Counted from the first letter of the stretch, positions 35,815 through 43,685 are shown. The stretch is 50,837 nucleotides of DNA from an uncultured Eubacterium sp. (GCA_910589045.1 CAJUSH010000023.1:1-50837), one strand, 5' to 3'. Notes: generated by a model not told the origin, from the sequence alone. Made by a program: numbers and translations.

Positions 35815-35848
35815 AAAAAAAGCCGCAAAGTCAGGCTTTGCGGCTTTT
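35815..35848. terminator. Terminator closing the sugar operon
   Basis: Stem AGCCGCAAAG / CTTTGCGGCT with a five-base loop, seven A on the left and four T on the right. On the minus strand it gives a perfect hairpin plus U7, 19 bases past the PfkB-kinase stop. It separates this operon from the dnaE promoter. Confidence 0.9.
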
Positions 35849-35866
35849 CACCAAATCATCCGTTCC

Positions 35867-36763
35867 TCACGAGGGCTCCTCCAGCACGGCTCCCTCGACC
35901 TCCTCCACGGTGGGAATGGACTCTGCGGCGCCCATCCTTGACACTGCCATGGCGGATGCCTTCGCGCATCTGCGCAGAATATCGGGCACCGGCAGCTCCT
36001 CCAGCATCCCGGCGATAAAATAGCCCGTAAAGGTATCCCCCGCCGCTGTCGTATCCACCGCCTGCACCTTAAAGATGCCCTGTCTGCAGGTCTGCGTCCG
36101 GTCGCGGTATACAACGCCGTCGCCGCCCAAAGTCAGCACGATGCGCGCATCGGGAAACCGCTCCAGCATCACATCCAAAATCCGATCCGGATCGGATGAG
36201 CCGGTGATCTGCCTTCCCTCGATCTCATTCACCAGAAAGACAGAAATCTTCCCCATATCACACGCATCCAGCGCCTCATTGTAGGGGGAAGGGTTCAGCA
36301 CGATCTGCATTCCCTTTTCATATGCGGTATCGATGATATAAGGCATGAGATTCACCTCGTTTTGCAGCAGCAGAATATCCCCCGCTCCAAAATCGCCCAG
36401 TACCTCGTCCACATACTCCTTCGTAATCCCGCGGTTGCTTCCGCCGTAGAGCAGGATGCTGTTCTGTGCGTTTTTATCCAGCTGAATGATCGTGTGCCCG
36501 GACTTGCCGGGAACCATCCGAATGTATGCTCCGTCCACACCGTTTTCCCCGCAGAAATCAAGAAACGCCTGCCCGTCCTCACCGACCATCCCGGCATGCT
36601 TCACCGGAACGCCCGCCTTTGCCAGGGCGATGGACTGGTTTAAGCCCTTGCCGCCGAAGTGCGTCTCCAGGCTGTAGGAATCCATCGTCTCCCCCGCAAG
36701 AATCATATGGTCCACCTTATACACGTAGTCGTAATTCAACGACCCAAAATTTAATACCCTCAT
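35867..36763 (-). CDS. PfkB-family sugar kinase (ribokinase-like)
   Basis: 298 residues, the usual length. FGGKGLNQSIALAKAG (about 36-51) is PfkB signature 1 (GGKGxN of ribokinase). DTTAAGDTFTGYF contains the catalytic Asp and the anion hole, with Ala where Gly is usual in DTxGAGD. It phosphorylates a primary hydroxyl of a sugar or nucleoside with ATP. It is the last gene of the sugar operon, 30 bases behind the LacI gene. Two kinases (this and the FGGY one) in one operon suggest two entry substrates, for example ribose through this enzyme and a ketose through the other (inference). Confidence 0.88.
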   Translation of the reverse strand: MRVLNFGSLNYDYVYKVDHMILAGETMDSYSLETHFGGKGLNQSIALAKAGVPVKHAGMVGEDGQAFLDFCGENGVDGAYIRMVPGKSGHTIIQLDKNAQNSILLYGGSNRGITKEYVDEVLGDFGAGDILLLQNEVNLMPYIIDTAYEKGMQIVLNPSPYNEALDACDMGKISVFLVNEIEGRQITGSSDPDRILDVMLERFPDARIVLTLGGDGVVYRDRTQTCRQGIFKVQAVDTTAAGDTFTGYFIAGMLEELPVPDILRRCAKASAMAVSRMGAAESIPTVEEVEGAVLEEPS

Positions 36764-36793
36764 CGCAAATCCCCCGCTTTTTTATCTCTTCAT

Positions 36794-37792
36794 TTATTTC
36801 AAGGTCCGCACGCTCTCGCGCTCCACAAAGCTCGTGGATACCTGAATCTTTGCCGTCGAGTCCGTGCCTTTGATGATCTCCATCAGGCGCCCCGCCACGA
36901 TCCGCCCCATGTCCTGCTTTGGCACATGGACAGTCGTGAGCGGTGTGGACGCAACCGCCGCAAAGGGCAGGTCGTCAAAGCCTATGATGGATACGTCCTC
37001 GGGAATCCGAATACCGCTCTCCGTCATCGCCTTCATGGCTCCAAGTGCGATCAGATCATTGTCCGCAATAAACGCCGTCGGCAGACTCACGCCCCGCTTT
37101 AAATGCTCCTTCATCTTTTCGCATGCGCTGTCGATGGTCGTCCCCACCTCCAGTGTATATGCCTCAGCAATCGGTATCCCCGCATGGCGCATCGCGGAGC
37201 GGTAGCCCTTCCCCCGGTCTTTAAACGACGTGATCCGGAAATTCCCCCTCAGATAACCGATCTGTGTATGTCCCTTCCGGATCAGATACTTGGTCGCGTA
37301 CCGCACGGAATCTTCATTGTTAATCTGAACGGAATTGAAGGACATATCCCCGTTCCAGTAATCCACAACGATAAACGGACTGGCAATACTCCGCAGCAAC
37401 CCGATGTCCTCCGCGATCATCTCTGTCCCGAGCATAACGATTGCCGAGGATTTATCGTTCAGCAGCGTCCGCACCTGGTCACTGTAGTCCGCATCCCTCA
37501 TGTCAAGGCTGCTCATAACCATGTCCATGCCGTTTTCCCTGCACTCCTGCTCAATCCCCGTCAGCATCAGCGGAAAAAACGGTGTGTCCTCCACGACGCT
37601 TCCGTTTCTCTTAAATGTGACAAATTTGACCTTTGTGATCCGACTTTCATCCAGATAGCCCAGCTCCTTCGCCACCCGCAGAATACGCGCCGCCGTGTCC
37701 GCGTTCACGCCCCGCTTAAAGTTTAAGGCATTGGAAACCGTTGCAGTAGAAACTCCCGTCAGCTCACTGATCTGCTTCATATTTACCTTCAT
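36794..37792 (-). CDS. LacI-family repressor of the sugar operon
   Basis: 332 residues. Helix-turn-helix MKQISELTGVSTATVSNALN at the N-terminus, hinge near ARILRVAKELGYLDE. The effector domain carries PFFPLMLTGIEQECRENG, VVDYWNG and IIGFDDLPFAAVASTPLTTV, as in RbsR-like regulators. It lies inside the operon (28 bases after the FGGY kinase, 30 before the PfkB kinase), so it is produced with the genes it likely controls. Its operator was not evident in the operon promoter region. Confidence 0.9.
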   Translation of the reverse strand: MKVNMKQISELTGVSTATVSNALNFKRGVNADTAARILRVAKELGYLDESRITKVKFVTFKRNGSVVEDTPFFPLMLTGIEQECRENGMDMVMSSLDMRDADYSDQVRTLLNDKSSAIVMLGTEMIAEDIGLLRSIASPFIVVDYWNGDMSFNSVQINNEDSVRYATKYLIRKGHTQIGYLRGNFRITSFKDRGKGYRSAMRHAGIPIAEAYTLEVGTTIDSACEKMKEHLKRGVSLPTAFIADNDLIALGAMKAMTESGIRIPEDVSIIGFDDLPFAAVASTPLTTVHVPKQDMGRIVAGRLMEIIKGTDSTAKIQVSTSFVERESVRTLK

Positions 37793-37820
37793 AGCTGTTT
37801 ATCCCTTTATGTACTGCTGC

Positions 37821-39299
37821 TCACTTCGTCATCACCATTCCAACAGCGTCCTTCCAGCCCTCGTAACGCTCACTGCGGACCGCTTCCTCTAGCTTAGAAG
37901 TATAACTGGTTCTGTTCATTTTTTCAAATATATTTTTGTCAAAAATTCCCAGCGCGATGCCCGCCGCATAAGCCGCACCGATGCCCGAAAGCTCCTCCGC
38001 CTCCGGAATGCGCACCGGTATGCCGAGCTGGTCACTCTGAAACTGCATGAGATATCCGTTCCTTGTGGGGCCGCCGTCCACGCGCAGCTCCTCAATGTCA
38101 ATCCCCGAAGCCTCCCCCATCACACGCACGATATCCGTAATCTGATAGGCAATGCAGTCCAGCGCCGCGCGCACGATCTCCGCCTTTCCGGTCGTGCGTG
38201 TCATGCCGCAGATCACCGCGGATGCCTTGCTGTCCCAGTAGGGCGCACCAAGCCCTGAAAATGCGGGCACCAGATACGTCCGGTCGTTCTCTGCCGCTCC
38301 CCGCGCCAGCTCCTCCGTCTCCGCCGCCGAGGAGATCAGCTTCACCTCATCCTTGAGCCATGTAATGACGGCTCCGGTATAGTTGATGTTGCCCTCCAGC
38401 ACATAATTTACCCTGCCGTCCATCGACCATGCCAGTGAGGTCACAACGCCAAGGTCGGTAAATACCGGCGTCTCCCCGATGTTCATCATAATCGACGAGC
38501 CGGTTCCGTAGGTTGCCTTGATCATACCCTTTTCCAGACAGCCCTGCCCAAAAAGCGCACCGTGAGAATCCCCCAGCACACCGCGGATGGGAATCGGTTT
38601 TTCCAAAAATCCCTCAAAATCCGTCTCCCCGTAATCCCCGTTGGAATCCGTCACCTGCGCCATACACGAAGCGTCGATCCCAAACAGCTCCAAAAGCTGC
38701 GCATCCCATTTTAATGCGCGGATATCAAAAAGCTGCGTCCGGGAAGCATTGGAGTAATCCGTCTGAAAATTTCTTCCCTTCGTAAGCCGGTGTACCAGAA
38801 AGCTGTCAATCGTACCGCAGGCGATCTTCCCCGCCTTCGCCTTCTCCTTTACACCGTCCACATTCCGGAAAATCCATGCCAGCTTCGCCGCCGAAAAATA
38901 GGGTGATAGCTGAAGCCCCGTGTGCTCCCGGATCATCCGGGCATGGCCCTGGCGCTCCAGCTCGTCACAGATCGCCGCACCTCTTGCACACTGCCAGACG
39001 ATGGCATTATACACCGGCTTCCCGGTCTCCTTCTCCCAGCACGCCGCGGTCTCCCGCTGGTTGCTTATGCCGAGCACCGCAAGCTCGGACCTGTCAATCC
39101 CCGCCTTTTTTACCAGATCCTTCACGACCTGAACGGTATTATGATATATTTCCTCAAGATCATGCTCGACCCAGCCGCGCTCGTCTACAATTTGTTTATG
39201 AGGAAGGTCACTCCTGCAAAGCAGCTTTCCTTCCTCATCAAACAAAAGAGCCTTCGTGCCCTGGGTACTCTGATCGATTCCAAGCACATATTTACCCAT
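37821..39299 (-). CDS. FGGY-family carbohydrate kinase
   Basis: 492 residues. The N-terminal ATPase-actin fold starts GIDQSTQGTKALLFDEEG. GTGSSIMMNIG is the phosphate-binding loop. FGGY signature 2 is in the block GLGAPYWDSKASAVICGMTR. The residues around GDSHGALFGQG differ from glycerol kinase (GDQQAALFGQ), and RGAAICDELE also departs from it, so I do not call it GlpK despite the overall likeness. The family phosphorylates polyols and ketoses such as xylulose, ribulose, erythrulose or apulose. It follows the transketolase pair by 114 bases, which supports a ketopentose substrate whose phosphate is cut by transketolase. Confidence 0.9.
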   Translation of the reverse strand: MGKYVLGIDQSTQGTKALLFDEEGKLLCRSDLPHKQIVDERGWVEHDLEEIYHNTVQVVKDLVKKAGIDRSELAVLGISNQRETAACWEKETGKPVYNAIVWQCARGAAICDELERQGHARMIREHTGLQLSPYFSAAKLAWIFRNVDGVKEKAKAGKIACGTIDSFLVHRLTKGRNFQTDYSNASRTQLFDIRALKWDAQLLELFGIDASCMAQVTDSNGDYGETDFEGFLEKPIPIRGVLGDSHGALFGQGCLEKGMIKATYGTGSSIMMNIGETPVFTDLGVVTSLAWSMDGRVNYVLEGNINYTGAVITWLKDEVKLISSAAETEELARGAAENDRTYLVPAFSGLGAPYWDSKASAVICGMTRTTGKAEIVRAALDCIAYQITDIVRVMGEASGIDIEELRVDGGPTRNGYLMQFQSDQLGIPVRIPEAEELSGIGAAYAAGIALGIFDKNIFEKMNRTSYTSKLEEAVRSERYEGWKDAVGMVMTK

Positions 39300-39413
39300 A
39301 TGTATTTCCCTCTCCTAACCGAATGCGATTCCTTATACAAGCTCTGAAAGCCGGCAGGCACCCGAAGAGCAGCCGCCCAGACAGCCGTTCTTCGACGCCT
39401 GACGGCCGCTGCG

Positions 39414-40346
39414 CTACTTTATGGCCTCCTGTGCCGTCTTTGCAATTCCTTCTGCATTCAGCCCGTAATAATCAAACACCTCTTTGGATGTCCCCGTGAT
39501 CACAGGTGCATCCGGCAATGCAAGGTTTACAACCTTTTTCGGGCAGCTTGCGCCTACCACCTGGCTCACCATGGAGCCGAGTCCGCCGAAGGGTGCGTGC
39601 TCCTCCACCGTCACGACCGCCTTCGCCTTCTGCGCCGCACTGATAATCGCTTCCTTATCCAGAGGCTTCACGCAGTACATGTCAAGCACCGCCGCATGGA
39701 TTCCCTTTTTCTCCAGCAGCTTTGCCGCTTCGTAAGCGGGCCGCACCATCTCGCCGCAGGCGATGAGCACCACATCGTCCCCCTCACACAGCTGTGTCGC
39801 CCGGTCCATCTCAAACGGGCAGTTATCCTCCGTATAAATATCCTCCACCGGATTTCTGCCCACACGCACGTAGGCAGGCTTCTCGTCCTGCAGCAGTGCC
39901 TCAATGAGCTTCGCCGTCTGGAAGCGGTCGCTGGGAAGATAAACGCGCATATTCGGAATTGCACACATCGCCGCGATATCCTGAGCAGAGTGATGGCTCA
40001 TGCCAAGCGCCCCGTAGCTGACACCGCCGCTGATGCCAATCAGCGTCACGTTCGTGTTGGAGTATGCCACGTCCACCTTGCACTGCTCATAGCTTCGGGT
40101 GCTTAAAAAGCATGCAGGGCTTGCCGCAAAGGGCTTCTTCCCGCACTTTGCAAGTCCGGCGGAAATGCCAACCAGATTCTGCTCCGCAATACCGGTTTCC
40201 ACAAAATGATCGGGATTTTCCTTTGCAAAGGGCGCCAGAGAAGCACTTCCCCTGGAGTCACTGCACAACACGACGATACTCGGATCCGTCTTTACCTTTT
40301 CCATCAAAACATCGCAGATCGCCTGCCGATTCGGAATCTTATTCAT
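39414..40346 (-). CDS. Transketolase, C-terminal subunit
   Basis: 310 residues, starting at the ATG at 40344-40346 behind AAAGGAGG. It contains the pyrimidine-binding half with the activating Glu in FVETGIAEQNLVGISAGLA. The SHHSAQDIAAM segment supplies cofactor-contact residues, and the C-terminal domain (ADDxxLIACGEMV type, CVKPLDKEAI) follows. It joins with the preceding gene product to form one thiamine-diphosphate enzyme. Its start overlaps the N-subunit gene by 8 bases. Two-gene transketolases of this kind are common in dedicated sugar pathways rather than the core pentose route. Confidence 0.93.
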   Translation of the reverse strand: MNKIPNRQAICDVLMEKVKTDPSIVVLCSDSRGSASLAPFAKENPDHFVETGIAEQNLVGISAGLAKCGKKPFAASPACFLSTRSYEQCKVDVAYSNTNVTLIGISGGVSYGALGMSHHSAQDIAAMCAIPNMRVYLPSDRFQTAKLIEALLQDEKPAYVRVGRNPVEDIYTEDNCPFEMDRATQLCEGDDVVLIACGEMVRPAYEAAKLLEKKGIHAAVLDMYCVKPLDKEAIISAAQKAKAVVTVEEHAPFGGLGSMVSQVVGASCPKKVVNLALPDAPVITGTSKEVFDYYGLNAEGIAKTAQEAIK

Positions 40347-41229
40347 GATTTGCCTCCTTTCCTTCAAGGCCGCCCTCAGACGTGCCGTCGGCAGCATGCG
40401 CTTTGCCCAGTCCTGCGCGTCTCTCTGCAAAATCCCTGATGATCTGTTCATATTCCTCTGCCGTGGGCACCTTGTGATGCCATGCGGCCTTGTTCTCCAT
40501 CACGGCGGAGCCGCAGCCCTTCACCGTATTCGCGATCAGCACCGTCGGCTTTCCCTGCACCGTTTTTGCCTCACCAAAGGCATCGATCAGCTGATCGATG
40601 TCGTTTCCGTCCGCCACGTCGATGACGTTCCAGCCGAAGCTGCGGAAACGCTCGTGGAGATCGTCATGTGCCATCACGTCCTCCGTGCCCCCGGAAATCT
40701 GCAGACGGTTGCGGTCAACCACCGCGCAGAGGTTATCCAGCTTGTAGTGGGATGCCGCCATCGCACCCTCCCATACGCTGCCCTCCGCCAGCTCACCGTC
40801 GCCCATGACGGTATACACACGATAAGCCTTTCCGTCCATTTTTCCCGCAAGCGCCATGCCGATGGCCACCGGAAGCCCATGCCCCAGCGAGCCGGAGTTC
40901 ATCTCAATGCCCGGCAGCTTGTTGTTGGGATGCCCGATATATTTGGAGCCGAATTTGCTGAAATTTGCGATAACCTCCTCGATGGGGAAAAAGCCCTTCG
41001 CCGCCAGCACTGCATAGAGTGCCTCCACACAGTGTCCCTTGCTCATGACGAACCGATCCCGGTCGGGATCCTCCTGATTTTCGGGGCTGATGTTCATCGC
41101 GTTAAAATACAACGCGACCAGCGTGTCAATCACGCTCATATCGCCGCCGATATGTCCGCCTTTTCCCTCTATGATCATGTCCACAACGTTTTTTCTCAAA
41201 TCGTAGGACAATTCTTTTAAATTTGCCAT
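40339..41229 (-). CDS. Transketolase, N-terminal subunit
   Basis: 296 residues, the TPP-binding half. HIGGDMSVIDTLVALYF begins the fold, SKGHCVEALYAVLA and GSLGHGLPVAIGMALA are typical, and the thiamine diphosphate motif runs from GDGELAEGSVWEGAM to DRNRLQISG. It provides metal and diphosphate binding for the heterodimer with the next gene. The enzyme moves two-carbon units between a ketose phosphate and an aldose phosphate. Upstream is a 180-base spacer after the isomerase gene in which I see only a weak short frame (MNHAC...) and no element copy. Confidence 0.93.
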   Translation of the reverse strand: MANLKELSYDLRKNVVDMIIEGKGGHIGGDMSVIDTLVALYFNAMNISPENQEDPDRDRFVMSKGHCVEALYAVLAAKGFFPIEEVIANFSKFGSKYIGHPNNKLPGIEMNSGSLGHGLPVAIGMALAGKMDGKAYRVYTVMGDGELAEGSVWEGAMAASHYKLDNLCAVVDRNRLQISGGTEDVMAHDDLHERFRSFGWNVIDVADGNDIDQLIDAFGEAKTVQGKPTVLIANTVKGCGSAVMENKAAWHHKVPTAEEYEQIIRDFAERRAGLGKAHAADGTSEGGLEGKEANHE

Positions 41230-41409
41230 TTTCTATCCTTTCCCGCAGCATTTATAGCAGCCTGAATACCCGCGCTGCCGCAAAGGGCGCGCAGGCATGA
41301 TTCATGTCAGGTCCTCTGCCCCTTTGCCGCGATTTTCACAGTCGGCGAAGCCTTCTTTCGCACCCGGCCAAAGCAGCCCCGCCGACCTGCCTGAACTGTT
41401 ACCCGGGCA

Positions 41410-42810
41410 TCACTCGCCGCGCAGATATGCTTTTACATCCTCCTCAATCGGATCGTAGAGATCGGGCTTGATTCCGATGTACTTGCATGCCTCGTACAAT
41501 ACCGGAACGACGTCCTTGTGGATGCCGACACAGTGATGGATGTAAGGGCCTTCTACGATCTTCGCCTCCAGGCGCTTGATGTTGTCGACCTCTACCCACA
41601 GATAGGTTCCCATGCCCTTCGGTCCGTCCACACCCTTCGCGTTTCCCAGAAGCAGGGAGTACTCGCCGTCGTCGCCGTCAAAGCGCGCCAGCGTTACATC
41701 GCCGTGCTTTGCCTCCGCCGTGATGGCACCCGGATGATCAAACGCCAGCGGATAGGTAAGCTGAGGCTTTTCCTTTGCGCAGGAGATGGGCCACGGGCCG
41801 CAGTGCTGCAGCAATTCGCCGTTTGCAATATCGGGATGGCGAATCGTCCAGTCCGCGAAAAAGCTTCTCGTATCGTCGAGCGCCGCCGCCTCCACCATGA
41901 GTGCCGTAATCGCGCCGTGAATATCCGTCTCGCATACAACCGGGATACCCTCCTCGTTCAGCAGGGAATTTGCCGCACAGGGCATAATGCCGATCTCGCT
42001 CTGGAGCTGGTTCCAGCACTGGATCGCAGCCGCCTTACAGCCGTACTTTTTCACCAGATTGCTCATGGCTACCTTCAATGCAGCCACGTTTTCAAGCTCC
42101 TCGTCCTTCACCTTGATTTCCATATGCGCGCGGCAGTACTCGATGACCTGCGCCACCTGTGTGCCCTCCGCCTTTGCCTTCTTCATCTCGTCGGTAAGTT
42201 CCGGCATGGGAATCGGAGCAAGCTGGATATTGAATTTTTCCAAAAGCTCGCCCTCGTTGCACATCGTTGACCAGAACTCGAAGGGTCTGGTGGAAATCTG
42301 TAAAATCCGGATATTTTTGAAAGTTTTTACTACATTGCAGACCGCCATAAAATCACGCAGCCCCCGCTCAAACACCGGGTCGTCCACGCGGCAGTTTGTC
42401 ATATAGGTAAACGGCACGCGAAATCTCCGCAAAACCTTTCCGGTTGCAAACAGCCCGCACTGGGTATCGCGCAGACGCACGCCGTCCGGCTCCGGGCGCT
42501 CATCCAGCGGTCCCCACAAAAGCACCGGCACGCCCAGATCCTTTGCCAGCCGTGCACACTCAAACTCCGTTCCGAAATTCGCGTGGGGCAGAAACAGCCC
42601 GTCTACCTTCTCCGCCTTAAACTTCTCGGCAATTTTAATCCTGTCGTCGTCATCGTAGAGCAGTCCTTCGGAATTGATATCCGTGATATCCACAAAATCA
42701 ATGCCAAGCTCCGTTAATTTGTCTGCAATAATGCCCCTGTATTTAATCGCATCCGGTGCGCTGAAAATACTTCTTCTCGTAGGTGCATAACCAATTTTAA
42801 TATGTGCCAT
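41410..42810 (-). CDS. L-fucose/L-arabinose isomerase-family protein
   Basis: 466 residues. The fold is of the FucI/AraA type: an N-terminal Rossmann-like domain (KIGYAPTRRSIFSAPDAIKY, FLPHANFGTEFECARLAKDL), then the metal-binding part with the glutamate in VVCETDIHGAITALMVEAAA. The C-terminal histidine region is GPYIHHCVGIHKD. FucI-like enzymes convert aldoses to ketoses using Mn2+. It is shorter than FucI (about 590) and a little shorter than AraA (about 500) and may be a distinct subfamily with a different substrate. The ATG is 9 bases after the stop of a 6-residue micro-ORF, which itself ends in the ribosome site TAAGGAGGATAT. Its expression is probably coupled to that leader. Confidence 0.83.
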   Translation of the reverse strand: MAHIKIGYAPTRRSIFSAPDAIKYRGIIADKLTELGIDFVDITDINSEGLLYDDDDRIKIAEKFKAEKVDGLFLPHANFGTEFECARLAKDLGVPVLLWGPLDERPEPDGVRLRDTQCGLFATGKVLRRFRVPFTYMTNCRVDDPVFERGLRDFMAVCNVVKTFKNIRILQISTRPFEFWSTMCNEGELLEKFNIQLAPIPMPELTDEMKKAKAEGTQVAQVIEYCRAHMEIKVKDEELENVAALKVAMSNLVKKYGCKAAAIQCWNQLQSEIGIMPCAANSLLNEEGIPVVCETDIHGAITALMVEAAALDDTRSFFADWTIRHPDIANGELLQHCGPWPISCAKEKPQLTYPLAFDHPGAITAEAKHGDVTLARFDGDDGEYSLLLGNAKGVDGPKGMGTYLWVEVDNIKRLEAKIVEGPYIHHCVGIHKDVVPVLYEACKYIGIKPDLYDPIEEDVKAYLRGE

Positions 42811-42819
42811 ATATCCTCC

Positions 42820-42840
42820 TTACTGACTGTTTTTTGTCAT
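42820..42840 (-). CDS. Leader micro-ORF 3 (MTKNSQ)
   Basis: Six codons. Its ATG (42838-42840) overlaps the stop of micro-ORF 2 in ATGA form. Its TAA merges into TAAGGAGGATAT, the ribosome site of the isomerase gene 9 bases downstream. Same peptide as in unit 2. Confidence 0.4.
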   Translation of the reverse strand: MTKNSQ

Positions 42841-42938
42841 ACAGGTATACCCGCAGGGTATTTCCTCCTTACTGACTGTTTTTTGTCATGCAGGTATACC
42901 CGCAGAGTATTTCCTCCCTTTTGACCGTTTTTTGTCAT
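42837..42938 (-). CDS. Leader micro-ORF 2 (33 residues)
   Basis: It begins MTKNGQKGGN and ends KYPAGIPV. It starts at the ATGA overlap with the first mini-ORF stop, runs through unit 3 and unit 2 in frame, and stops in ATGA overlap with micro-ORF 3. It exists because unit 3 lost the internal stop that makes units 1 and 2 short (MTKNSQ). Confidence 0.4.
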   Translation of the reverse strand: MTKNGQKGGNTLRVYLHDKKQSVRRKYPAGIPV

Positions 42939-43039
42939 ACAGGTATACCCGCAGGGTATTTCCTTCCTTTTTTAGGTGCCGCCCGCTCACCTTCACTCAC
43001 AGCATGCCACCGAAACGCACACATGTAAATGCTTCGCAT
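42935..43039 (-). CDS. Mini-ORF of the intra-operon element, copy C (34 residues)
   Basis: It begins MRSIYMCAF and ends KYPAGIPV, with GGGGAAGG before the ATG (43037-43039). The stop TGA overlaps the ATG of micro-ORF 2. Its first four residues and the surrounding DNA match the element copies at 6441-6545 and 43465-43685. Confidence 0.45.
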   Translation of the reverse strand: MRSIYMCAFRWHAVSEGERAAPKKGRKYPAGIPV

Positions 43040-43056
43040 TCGGCCTTCCCCATCAA
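42972..43056 (-). repeat. Intra-operon coupling element, copy C
   Basis: It lies between the rbsD stop (43057) and the 49-bp repeats. On the minus strand it reads GAATGCGAAGCATTT, a diverged middle, then GTGAGTGAAGGTGAGCGGGC, close to the hairpin-2 half of the other copies (CCCG arm lost). This copy is the most diverged of the three sites. Confidence 0.65.
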
Positions 43057-43458
43057 TTATGCGGGAAACGCTACGCCGGCTCTTAATATGATATTGGGAT
43101 AAGGCGTAAACTCTCCGGTACGTACCGCAAACCTGCATTCCGCGGACATTTTTTTCAGCTCGACATGAGGAATTTTTTCCTCCTGTGCCCCCGCCAGCTT
43201 CTCATGGATATAAGAGAGAAGCTCGGGATTTTTTTCGTCGATCTCCTCCGCGATCGTGTAGCCCTCAATCTCTGTCTCGTTCAAAATCGCATCCATCGTC
43301 TGGACAAAGGTCGGCACGCCGCCACACAGTGCCAGATCAACAATGGGTACGCCCTTTGGAACCGGCATCCCTGCATCGCCTACCAAAAAAGTATCCTTAT
43401 GTCCCAGCGCAGCAATCAAACCGATGAGCTGCGCATTGATAATACCGCTTTTTTTCAT
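43057..43458 (-). CDS. rbsD: D-ribose pyranase RbsD
   Basis: 133 residues, full length. It catalyses the pyranose to furanose conversion of ribose and related sugars just after uptake. The start MKKSGIINAQLIGLIAALGHKD has the catalytic His20, and DAGMPVPKGVPIVDLAL and AVRTGEFTPYPNIIL are the family blocks. The decameric ring is cytoplasmic. RbsD-like proteins also serve fucose (FucU), so the substrate can be another pentose. Its ATG overlaps the stop of a 58-residue element-encoded mini-ORF (ATGA). Confidence 0.93.
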   Translation of the reverse strand: MKKSGIINAQLIGLIAALGHKDTFLVGDAGMPVPKGVPIVDLALCGGVPTFVQTMDAILNETEIEGYTIAEEIDEKNPELLSYIHEKLAGAQEEKIPHVELKKMSAECRFAVRTGEFTPYPNIILRAGVAFPA

Positions 43459-43631
43459 GGCATTTCCTCCTCATTCAAGGTAACGCCCGCTCGCCTTTGC
43501 TCACGGGCAGGTCGTCGGATGGCATGTATAAAAATGCTTCGCATTTGGCCCTCCTCCTCATTCAAGGTAACGCCCGCTCGCCTTTGCTCACGGGCAGGTC
43601 GTCGGATGGCATGTATAAAAATGCTTCGCAT
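43455..43631 (-). CDS. Mini-ORF of the tandem intra-operon element, copy B (58 residues)
   Basis: It starts at the first MRSIF (ATG 43629-43631) behind GAGGAGGAGGGCC. It runs through two 87-base copies in frame, since 87 is a multiple of three, and ends EEEMP with TGA overlapping the rbsD ATG. An internal start exists at 43542-43544 in the same context. The product is a 29-residue basic repeat unit. Confidence 0.45.
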   Translation of the reverse strand: MRSIFIHAIRRPAREQRRAGVTLNEEEGQMRSIFIHAIRRPAREQRRAGVTLNEEEMP

Positions 43632-43685
43632 TTGGCCCTCCTCCTCATTCAAGGTAACGCCCGCTCGCCTTTGCTCACGGGCAGG
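43465..43685 (-). repeat. Intra-operon coupling element, copy B (2.5 tandem copies of 87 bp)
   Basis: Copies start at 43465, 43552 and 43639. The two full 87-base copies are identical as far as I can see, and the third is cut at 47 bases by the upstream permease stop (TAA at 43686-43688). On the minus strand each copy has GAGGAGGAGGGCC, an ATG in the stem of AATGCGAAGCATT, and a hairpin with arms GCCCG and CGGGC. Identity between copies implies recent amplification. Confidence 0.9.

Larger units (their letters stand above)
42814..42960 (-). repeat. Three tandem 49-bp repeats before the isomerase gene
   Basis: Units begin at 42814, 42863 and 42912, exactly 49 bases apart, and a partial fourth unit begins at 42961. 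Each unit carries a ribosome site (AGGAGG or variant), a hairpin ATACCCtgcGGGTAT just after it, and ATGACAAAAAAC, the start of a micro-ORF. Unit 3 has drifted most (GGTCAAAAGGGAGGA in place of AGTCAGTAAGGAGGA). Confidence 0.9.

Noticed and set aside
37821..39299. Glycerol kinase (glpK)
   Set aside because: Overall likeness is high, but the GDSHGALFG block and the context (transketolase, isomerase) argue for a different substrate.
42814..42960. 49-bp triplication as a CRISPR array
   Set aside because: The units abut with no unique spacers, and each holds a ribosome site and ATG. No cas genes are present.
42820..43056. Riboswitch in the rbsD-isomerase spacer
   Set aside because: The structure is explained by repeated short hairpins and open frames. 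I saw no known aptamer core.
42935..43138. Longer minus-strand frame starting inside rbsD (67 codons)
   Set aside because: The first half overlaps rbsD and has no ribosome site. Only the part from the ATG at 43037-43039 fits the element-type mini-ORF, so I annotated that.
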